Of a stretch of DNA of 5,165 bases, positions 1 through 5,165 are shown piece after piece. Each line of letters opens with the position of its first letter. The first letter of the stretch is position 1. The DNA is from Gammaproteobacteria bacterium (GTDB taxonomy: Bacteria; Pseudomonadota; Gammaproteobacteria; Xanthomonadales; Xanthomonadaceae). The DNA lies in NCBI GenBank assembly GCA_024642445.1, contig JAHEBG010000108.1:1-5165 (forward strand), written 5' to 3'. Under the pieces are notes generated by a model. The model saw nothing but the letters and a program-made list of their open reading frames with translations, ran no database searches and had not been told where the DNA came from. The position numbers and the translations under genes were made by a program.

Positions 1-1717
1 CAAAACTTTGTGTGGCCTGACGCAACGTATCCGGATCGCGCGGCAGAATCTTCCAACGCAGGGAACCGTCATTCCAACCGGCATTGACCAGTTTGGCAGC
101 CATTGGCAGGGTAATGACCTGCTCTACGCCTTCCACGTTCGCCATATGCCAAGCGAAGCGATCGATGGTTTCCATGGCTTTGTAGCTGGTGGTGCAGGCT
201 GAAGGCCCGGCTTCGACAATCACATTCATGGTGTCTACGCCTAGCGCGAACTTGGAGCTAATCAGTCGGGCGTCCTGGTTATAACGTGCCTCAGGACGCA
301 ACTCGGCCACACCCTGCTGGGCATCGCCGATCATCACCTGATTGCCACGGTACCAGGCCGCTGCCCAGATAACGGCGCCGATGCTGAGCACAACGGCCGC
401 TGCTTTCGGTTGCGAGAGCTTCGACAGCGCTGCCCAGATTTTATCGAACTGGGTCAACTGACGCAGACGGAACGCACGCTTTTTATCCAGATTGCGCAGT
501 TTGGTGTAACTGAGCAGGATGGGCAACAGAACCAGATCGGTAAGAATGGTCAGTGCCACACCTACCGTTGCCGTAATGGCCAGCTCGCGGATCATCTGGA
601 TGGGGATGACCATGATTGCGCCGAACCCGATACAGCCGGCCAGCAACGCCACGGTTCCGGGTATCAGCAGGGCTTTGAAGCTACGATGTGCGGCGGTGAC
701 CGGATCAACGGCATGGGCGGCACGCGCACGCAGTTCATCGACCGTACCCTCTTCCAGCCCACCGAAGAAAATCTCGCCGCGGAACCGGTTGATCATCTGC
801 TCGCCATGACTGACCGCAATCGCGAATATCAGGAACGGCGTCAGCATGTTCATCGGATCGATGCCGAAACCCATTAACTTAAGTGCACCCAGCATCCAAA
901 CCACCGAAACCAGAGCGGCCAGAACGGTAAGTGATGCCAGCTTTACCGAGCTGGAGTACAGGAACAGCAATATCCAGGTGAAGGCAATGGTGATCAGGAA
1001 GAATTTGACGACACTCATGGCACCATCGGAAATGTCGCCGACCATTTTGGCGAAGCCGATGATGTGTACGCTGGTGTGTTCGTTCTCGTACTTCTTGCGA
1101 ATGGATTCAAGCTGATTGGCGACTTTCTGGTAATCGAGCTTATTGACGTCGCTTTCCGGAATCAGATCGGCCCATACCATTGAGCCGGAATAGTCTTTTG
1201 CCACCAAGCGGCCGACGATACCGGCCTTGACGATATTGCTTTTGATTTTGGCGAATTGTTCCGGTGTACCTTCGAATCCTTCCAGGTTAGGCGTGAAATT
1301 CTGCGGAATGACATTGCCGCCGCTCAAACCGTCTTCCACCACCTCGATGAAACGCACGTTAGGCGTGAACAAGGATCGCGCCTTGGCATCGTCGGTCGCT
1401 TCCAGATTGATCACATCGTTGGTGATGTTTTCCAGTGTTTTCATGTACTCGGTGGAGAACATTTTCCCGTTCTCATCACCGCCGTCTTTTGCCATCACGG
1501 CAATCAAGACACGATTGGCACCGCCGAAATCGGCCATGTAATCGGTAAATGTGCGCATGTATTCATGCTGTAGCGGCACCTGCTTGTTGAAGCCGGCATC
1601 TACTTTCAGCTGGCTGGCGTAATAGCCCATAACACCGGTAATGATGACGAACAGCGACAGTACGATGCCTCGGTTCTTGAATATCAGGCGTTCAGCCATA
1701 TCGTGGAAAGTACTCAT
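1..1717 (-). CDS. RND-superfamily (MMPL-type) inner-membrane transporter, 3' end cut by window edge
   Basis: Seen: an open frame of 572 residues from an ATG at 1717 that leaves the window without a stop. It has the RND half-molecule layout: a hydrophobic segment at about residues 16-33, a periplasmic domain at about 34-233, then membrane segments near 236-254, 259-282, 292-304, 346-372 and 376-402, a further one near 438-454, and the start of a second periplasmic domain from about 456. The TM4 end reads AVSHGEQMINRFRGE (301-315), which fits the family pattern of a polar motif followed by NR(F/Y)R. Family knowledge: such proteins are usually about 750-900 residues with 12 membrane spans, driven by the proton gradient, and related to MmpL and HpnN lipid exporters rather than to the AcrB tripartite pumps. 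No membrane-fusion or TolC-type gene is visible nearby. The start is fixed by a strong Shine-Dalgarno at 1729-1724. It lies 10 bases behind the propeller gene, so the two are probably co-transcribed. The substrate is unknown; a lipid or hydrophobic compound is an inference. Confidence 0.9.
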   Translation of the reverse strand, partial: MSTFHDMAERLIFKNRGIVLSLFVIITGVMGYYASQLKVDAGFNKQVPLQHEYMRTFTDYMADFGGANRVLIAVMAKDGGDENGKMFSTEYMKTLENITNDVINLEATDDAKARSLFTPNVRFIEVVEDGLSGGNVIPQNFTPNLEGFEGTPEQFAKIKSNIVKAGIVGRLVAKDYSGSMVWADLIPESDVNKLDYQKVANQLESIRKKYENEHTSVHIIGFAKMVGDISDGAMSVVKFFLITIAFTWILLFLYSSSVKLASLTVLAALVSVVWMLGALKLMGFGIDPMNMLTPFLIFAIAVSHGEQMINRFRGEIFFGGLEEGTVDELRARAAHAVDPVTAAHRSFKALLIPGTVALLAGCIGFGAIMVIPIQMIRELAITATVGVALTILTDLVLLPILLSYTKLRNLDKKRAFRLRQLTQFDKIWAALSKLSQPKAAAVVLSIGAVIWAAAWYRGNQVMIGDAQQGVAELRPEARYNQDARLISSKFALGVDTMNVIVEAGPSACTTSYKAMETIDRFAWHMANVEGVEQVITLPMAAKLVNAGWNDGSLRWKILPRDPDTLRQATQSF

Positions 1718-1723
1718 GAATTG

Positions 1724-1730
1724 CTCCTTA
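1724..1730 (-). promoter_or_regulatory. Ribosome binding site of the RND gene, overlapping the upstream stop codon
   Basis: On the minus strand the bases read TAAGGAG: the TAA is the stop codon of the propeller gene and its last base A joins GGAG as a strong Shine-Dalgarno. Six bases separate it from the ATG at 1717. This supports the chosen start, and the overlap suggests translational coupling of the propeller and the transporter. Confidence 0.8.
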
Positions 1731-2810
1731 CTGAACGCTGCGGGTGAGTGTACCCAGATCGGAAGTCAGCAGATAATCGCCGTCACGGGCGATAGCGGCT
1801 GACAAGCCCGGAGACTGGCCACTGTCCATTTGCACATGGTGCGCGGTGAATTCGTTTTGACCGGATGCGCGCAACAACACGGTTCCATTACCGCCCACCA
1901 ACACTACCGTGCCGCTGTCGTCTTGGAATCCACCCATTAGACTGGTGTCGGTATTGCTCTCAACTTTTTGCCAACTGCTGCCGGCATCATCGGTTTGGTA
2001 GACGTTTCCGCGCAGGCCATAGGCCAACAGGCGCTCTTCGCCCAAACTGACCAAGCCGAACATGGAGCCGGCATACGGAAGACGAATCTTGCTCCAGCTC
2101 GTTCCCTCATCCAGGGAACGGAAAGCTGCACCGCGCTCTCCAAGCACAACCAATGCGCCCGACTGCGTGCGAGCAATCGCATTAAGGTGTGGATCGGACT
2201 CCATGCCCAGCGCCAAATCGGCATCGGAGAAAACACCCGAATCGCTGGCAGCCATGTCATCGGACGAATCCGCAGCTGAGCCGCCGCTGATCTGTATCTG
2301 ATTCCAGGTGATTCCGCCATCGGTTGTTTTCAACAACAAACTGTAGGCGCCAATGGCAAAGCCCTCGCTTTCGCTCACGAAAAGAGTATCGATGATTGGC
2401 GAACCGTTGGTGATTTTCTGGCTATCTGCAGACCAAGGATTGGCGCGCTGCCGCTCCCATGTGCGACCTGCATCGGAAGAATGCACAATGACGCCGTCAT
2501 GCCCGGCAGCCCAGACCTGATTGCCCTGCGCACTCACTGTGGTCAAGGTGGATCGGGTCGGTACCGGCATCTGTTCCCATTGTAAACCGTCGCTGGAAAT
2601 CAAAATATGCCCGCGCTCACCCACAGCCACATAGCCGTCACTGGTGCGTACCACGTCTAATAGCAGGCTACTCGCAGCCTTAGGTAAAAGTTCCGAAGCA
2701 CTGACCGACGGATCATCTTCTGCAATGTCTACGGACAATGCAAACAGAGGTATGACGAGTAAGGAAACGGCGCCTGCCATGCGCCAAGGATGTTTAGGCC
2801 ACTGTGCCAT
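1728..2810 (-). CDS. YCF48/BNR-type periplasmic beta-propeller protein
   Basis: A complete 360-residue protein. The N-terminus has a basic stretch (MAQWPKHPWR) followed by a hydrophobic segment at about 11-27, so it is exported, either as a signal peptide or as an anchored protein; no lipobox cysteine is present. The body consists of about seven repeats. Five carry an Asp-box (S/T-x-D-x-G-x-x-W type): SSDGLQW at 72-78, SSDAGRTW at 111-118, TTDGGITW at 162-169, SLDEGTSW at 232-239 and TDDAGSSW at 273-280. The last two repeats (about 290-325 and 335-360) are degenerate. An acidic, Ser/Ala-rich insert lies at about 176-207. Family knowledge: YCF48/HCF136-like propellers act in assembly of membrane complexes (photosystem II in cyanobacteria and plastids), and similar propellers commonly sit beside RND permeases with DUF1302/DUF1329 genes. 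Inference: a periplasmic assembly or docking factor for the pump encoded next. A TTG start at 2873 is possible on paper, but the ATG at 2810 has a good Shine-Dalgarno and gives a proper export signal. Confidence 0.87.
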   Translation of the reverse strand: MAQWPKHPWRMAGAVSLLVIPLFALSVDIAEDDPSVSASELLPKAASSLLLDVVRTSDGYVAVGERGHILISSDGLQWEQMPVPTRSTLTTVSAQGNQVWAAGHDGVIVHSSDAGRTWERQRANPWSADSQKITNGSPIIDTLFVSESEGFAIGAYSLLLKTTDGGITWNQIQISGGSAADSSDDMAASDSGVFSDADLALGMESDPHLNAIARTQSGALVVLGERGAAFRSLDEGTSWSKIRLPYAGSMFGLVSLGEERLLAYGLRGNVYQTDDAGSSWQKVESNTDTSLMGGFQDDSGTVVLVGGNGTVLLRASGQNEFTAHHVQMDSGQSPGLSAAIARDGDYLLTSDLGTLTRSVQ

Positions 2811-2816
2811 GGGGTG

Positions 2817-2822
2817 TCTCCC
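2817..2822 (-). promoter_or_regulatory. Ribosome binding site that decides the propeller gene start
   Basis: On the minus strand GGGAGA stands seven bases before the ATG at 2810. It selects this start over the in-frame TTG at 2873, which would place the terminator hairpin inside the coding region, and over the internal ATG at 2780, which has no purine-rich site in front of it. Confidence 0.75.
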
Positions 2823-2835
2823 GCAAATTGGGTAT

Positions 2836-2862
2836 AAAAAACCGCGCCCGAAGGCGCGGTTT
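2836..2862 (-). terminator. Intrinsic (Rho-independent) terminator between DUF1329 and propeller genes
   Basis: Read on the minus strand, AAACCGCGCC (2862-2853) and GGCGCGGTTT (2848-2839) form a perfect 10-base-pair stem closed by a TTCG loop (2852-2849). The loop is closed by a C-G pair, which is the extra-stable UUCG tetraloop form. The stem runs into six T residues (2841-2836), three of them in the stem foot. It starts seven bases after the TGA stop of the DUF1329 gene. On the plus strand there is no equal T-run, so it acts mainly on this operon. It splits the cluster: transcripts reaching the propeller and pump must read through it or start in the very short space beyond it. Confidence 0.9.
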
Positions 2863-2869
2863 AGATGGA

Positions 2870-4234
2870 TCAACGTACGCCGGTGTTGCGAAGGTTCTGC
2901 GGCGTATAATCGCTCGGTGCGCTTTGGAAGCCGAAGTTGAACGGTTTTTCTTCGTTGTCGAGCAAGCCTGCAATATAACGGCCCGATTTCAGATCGTGAT
3001 GGGTTTCAATAGTTGCCCAGAAAACCGGCACTTCGTAATAGTTGATCGAAGCGGCTTCCGAGAAGCGCCACAGTTTGCCTTGACCGTCGTAATGGTCAAC
3101 CATCAGGATTTGCCAGCTGTCCTCATCCACATAGAACGTGCGACGGGAATTGATGTGGCGCTTACCCGGCTTAAGGGTGGCATCCACAACCCAGACACGA
3201 TGCAGTTCATAGCGCATCAATTCAGGATTCAGATGGTTTGGACGAATCAAATCCTTGACCTTGATGTTGCCGCTATGGGCTTTGTAGGAGTTGTACGGAA
3301 CGTACATTTCCTGCTTGCCCACCAACTTCCAGTTGAAGCGATCCATGGCGCCGTTGAACATATCGGTCATGTCATTGGTGCGCAGGCCGTCGGTGGCGGT
3401 GCCTGGATTGTCGTAGGCAACGTTCGGGGCCAAGCGTACACGACGCTGACCAGGGTTATAGACCCAGGCCTTGCGCGGCGACTTCACCGAGTTCAAGCTT
3501 TCGTGCACCAGCAAAACCTGACCGGCCAAACGTGCCGGACCGAGCACTTCCTGTTTGAAGTACAACAAGATGTCATTGATGTTTTCGGTGGTATTGCCCG
3601 GCTTGTAGTACAAGCCAAGACCGTCTTCACGCAGACGGGTCAAGGTGAAAGCACCCGAAGCCGATGGCGCTGCTTGGTTGGCGAAGCGCGAGAACGACAC
3701 GCCTTTGAACTTCAGCTTATGGTTCCAGATGACTTCATAGCCGTTTTGAGGAATCGGAAACGGAATACCCTCGGCACAGTTTTTGATACCCTCGCCGTTA
3801 TCCACCAACTGGCATTGCGTAGCATTGCGCTTGGTGAAGTCATACGTGCGCTTCGGCGCGGATGCCGAACGACGGGTTGGGTAAACGTTCATCTTGAATG
3901 TTTTGTATTTACCGAACATAGCCTGCTGACCTGGGGTCAGCATATCGGCGTATTGCTTGTAATTGGCCGGAGTAATGGCAAATTTCACTTTGTCATCGGC
4001 AAATGGATCCGGATGGAACATACCGGCGCGGTAACCGGCCGGAGCGCGGGTAATGCCGCCGGTCCAAGCCGGAATATCGCCGCCGTTACCGGCCATTTCG
4101 CCACCCAGAGGGGTTAGGCTTCCGCCCAGTTGATTGGCTTTATCGGCACTGACGGCTGCATTGGCGGTGTTCGCCAGCAACAATCCGGTTCCGACCATCA
4201 AAGCCAATGCGGATGTATTCATAGATAGTTTCAT
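2870..4234 (-). CDS. DUF1329 family periplasmic protein
   Basis: A complete 454-residue protein. Residues 1-26 form a signal peptide: a lysine, a hydrophobic core (ALALMVGTGLLLA) and an ANA cleavage site before AVSADK. No cysteine follows the site, so it is a soluble secreted protein and not a lipoprotein. Hallmarks of DUF1329 (PF07044) are plain: LTPLGGEMAGNGG (40-52) with IPAWTGG (54-60), NPGQRRVRLAPNVAYDNPG (260-278), DGLRTND (282-288), KLVGKQEMYVPYNSYK (303-318) and HRVWVVDATLKPGKRH (345-360). The length is normal for the family. Family knowledge: DUF1329 proteins are repeatedly encoded beside DUF1302 proteins and, as I recall, have a LolB/LolA-like fold; no reaction is established that I can cite. 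Inference: it carries or hands over a hydrophobic ligand in the periplasm, or helps the DUF1302 barrel. Two cysteines (141 and 153) could form a disulfide. The gene starts 23 bases after DUF1302 and is followed at once by the terminator. Confidence 0.93.
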   Translation of the reverse strand: MKLSMNTSALALMVGTGLLLANTANAAVSADKANQLGGSLTPLGGEMAGNGGDIPAWTGGITRAPAGYRAGMFHPDPFADDKVKFAITPANYKQYADMLTPGQQAMFGKYKTFKMNVYPTRRSASAPKRTYDFTKRNATQCQLVDNGEGIKNCAEGIPFPIPQNGYEVIWNHKLKFKGVSFSRFANQAAPSASGAFTLTRLREDGLGLYYKPGNTTENINDILLYFKQEVLGPARLAGQVLLVHESLNSVKSPRKAWVYNPGQRRVRLAPNVAYDNPGTATDGLRTNDMTDMFNGAMDRFNWKLVGKQEMYVPYNSYKAHSGNIKVKDLIRPNHLNPELMRYELHRVWVVDATLKPGKRHINSRRTFYVDEDSWQILMVDHYDGQGKLWRFSEAASINYYEVPVFWATIETHHDLKSGRYIAGLLDNEEKPFNFGFQSAPSDYTPQNLRNTGVR

Positions 4235-4244
4235 TCTGTACTTC

Positions 4245-4250
4245 CCTCCC
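4245..4250 (-). promoter_or_regulatory. Ribosome binding site of the DUF1329 gene
   Basis: On the minus strand GGGAGG lies in the 23-base gap between the DUF1302 stop and the ATG at 4234, with a ten-base spacer; a second purine run (GGGAAG) extends towards the start. The next in-frame ATG (at 4222) would be too far from this site and would shorten the signal peptide's positively charged end. Confidence 0.65.
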
Positions 4251-4257
4251 AGGATTA

Positions 4258-5165
4258 TTAGAACGAGTATTTCACGGAGAACGAATAGAAATCGCGGTCG
4301 TAAATCTGATTGTATTTCTTCGCTCCGGAGAACCCGGTGTAACTCAGATCGAATACCAATTTCTGCAGATAGTTGGCTTCCACGCCTACGGTGAAGGACT
4401 CACGGCCTTCCAGGAAGTTACCGCCCGGACCCGGGGTGATACCTTTCACATCTTTGTTATAGGCGATACGTGGCGACAGTGTGACCGGGGTACCGAACAC
4501 GCTGTTGTAATCGGCACGGGCAGCCAAGCGATAGCCCCACGAGAAGTCGGTTGGGAAGCCGCCACCGGAGGTGATTGGATTACGCAAAGCGCCGGCAAAG
4601 GCCGGATTGCTGAGCGCGGTATTCAATGCCACCAATGCAGCCGTGTTGGTCATTGGATTGGGGTTGGCATTCCAGGCTGCAATCAACGGCAACAGGTCGT
4701 TATACAGCGACACACCGCCACCGGTATCGGTACCTTCACCCTCATAGCGCAACACGCTTGGATCCGGCAGATTGACTTGGGTAGCACCGAATTCGGCAAC
4801 AACAGCTACCTGCTCAGCGCCCAATATTTGACCAAAAGCCTTGGTAAAGGTCATCTGGAATTGTGACATTTGATGCTCATTCCAGCCCTTGACATACGAA
4901 CCTGGCGACACCGAGGTGCAGCCTGGCAACAACTGGCTACAGAAATACGCAGCCGTTGGAGCGCCGCCTGCAGCCAAGGCCTGATTGATTGGGCTGAGTG
5001 CAGCGAACAGCACCTCCACGTCGTCAACCTGGAACGGTGCATTCGGGCGGTAGCTGAACTCGCCTTGCCATGCAACGCCGCCGGGCAGGGTGGTGTTGAA
5101 ACTGACCCCGAACAAATGGATGTCTTCCGGGTATTCAACAATCAACGCTGCCGAGTTGGCGGCCG
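4258..5165 (-). CDS. DUF1302 family outer-membrane beta-barrel protein, 5' end cut by window edge
   Basis: The frame is open from the right edge to a TAA at 4260-4258, giving 301 visible residues. An in-frame TTG at 5145 is not the true start, because the reading frame continues upstream (codons for AANSAA) and the family is normally about 600 residues. Thus about half, including the signal peptide, lies outside. DUF1302 (PF06980) hallmarks: EYPEDIHLFGVSFNTTLP (visible residues 10-27), FSYRPNAPFQVDDVE (36-50), NLPDPSVLRYEGEGTDTGGG (131-150), FSWGYRLAARADYNSVFG (207-224), SPRIAYNKDVKG (230-241) with TPGPGGNFLEGR (243-254). Alternating aromatic/hydrophobic strands and the last residues FYSFSVKYSF form a typical beta-signal with terminal Phe, as recognised by the Bam complex. 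Role: an outer-membrane protein of unknown substrate, nearly always paired with DUF1329; transport or uptake of hydrophobic compounds is an inference. Odd points are an Ala/Asn-rich insert (about 151-201) and a close cysteine pair (75 and 82). The operon promoter must lie beyond the window. Confidence 0.92.
   Translation of the reverse strand, partial: AANSAALIVEYPEDIHLFGVSFNTTLPGGVAWQGEFSYRPNAPFQVDDVEVLFAALSPINQALAAGGAPTAAYFCSQLLPGCTSVSPGSYVKGWNEHQMSQFQMTFTKAFGQILGAEQVAVVAEFGATQVNLPDPSVLRYEGEGTDTGGGVSLYNDLLPLIAAWNANPNPMTNTAALVALNTALSNPAFAGALRNPITSGGGFPTDFSWGYRLAARADYNSVFGTPVTLSPRIAYNKDVKGITPGPGGNFLEGRESFTVGVEANYLQKLVFDLSYTGFSGAKKYNQIYDRDFYSFSVKYSF

Noticed and set aside
410..1573. Several plus-strand open frames opposite the RND gene
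   Set aside because: They overlap one another in different frames and oppose a gene with clear membrane spans and family motifs; the products look like random translations.
1937..2320. Minus-strand frame inside the propeller gene
   Set aside because: It is a frame-shifted shadow within an intact coding sequence, with no domain of its own.
2831..2860. Possible promoter within or after the terminator (TATACC on the minus strand as a -10 box)
   Set aside because: The place 17 bases upstream is the GC-rich hairpin stem and has no resemblance to a -35 box. The T-rich run is explained by the terminator.
2811..2873. Upstream TTG start for the propeller gene, overlapping the DUF1329 stop
   Set aside because: The extra 21 residues would be encoded by the terminator hairpin, there is no fitting Shine-Dalgarno, and the ATG at 2810 has a strong one and gives a normal export signal.
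2804..4117. Long plus-strand open frame (437 codons) opposite the DUF1329 gene
   Set aside because: It lies almost wholly antisense to a well-supported DUF1329 gene, crosses the terminator, has no recognisable domain and no convincing ribosome site. Its length follows from the codon bias of the opposite strand.
5143..5145. TTG as the start of the DUF1302 gene
   Set aside because: The frame stays open to the window edge and the family normally has about 300 more residues, including a signal peptide, upstream.

Overview
The window is one compact run of four genes, all transcribed on the minus strand (right to left as printed). It looks like a chromosomal stretch of a Gram-negative bacterium, most likely a gammaproteobacterium. 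Reasons: two of the products carry cleavable-type or N-terminal export signals, one ends in a classical outer-membrane beta-barrel C-terminus, and the family combination (DUF1302, DUF1329, YCF48-like propeller, RND/MMPL permease) is typical of Pseudomonas-like and marine gammaproteobacteria. Base composition looks moderate (roughly mid-50s % GC by eye). The genus cannot be told from this sequence.

Layout in transcription order: (1) 5165-4258, the C-terminal half of a DUF1302 outer-membrane barrel protein, cut by the window edge. (2) After a 23-base gap, 4234-2870, a complete DUF1329 periplasmic protein with a clear signal peptide. (3) A strong intrinsic terminator hairpin at 2862-2836, directly behind the DUF1329 stop. 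(4) 2810-1728, a complete YCF48/BNR-type beta-propeller with an N-terminal export signal or anchor. (5) After a 10-base gap, 1717 to the left edge, the first 572 residues of an RND-superfamily (MMPL-type) inner-membrane transporter, which runs off the window. No stretch over 300 bases lacks a gene. No RNA genes, mobile elements, repeats or CRISPR arrays were seen.

The genes read as a trans-envelope module: outer-membrane barrel, soluble periplasmic protein, periplasmic propeller, inner-membrane pump. My inference is that they act together to move a hydrophobic compound or lipid between the membranes. Neither the substrate nor the direction can be read from the sequence. The terminator inside the cluster suggests that the first two proteins are made in excess over the propeller and the pump. 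Individual gene families here are known by domain name; what remains poorly described is the joint function.
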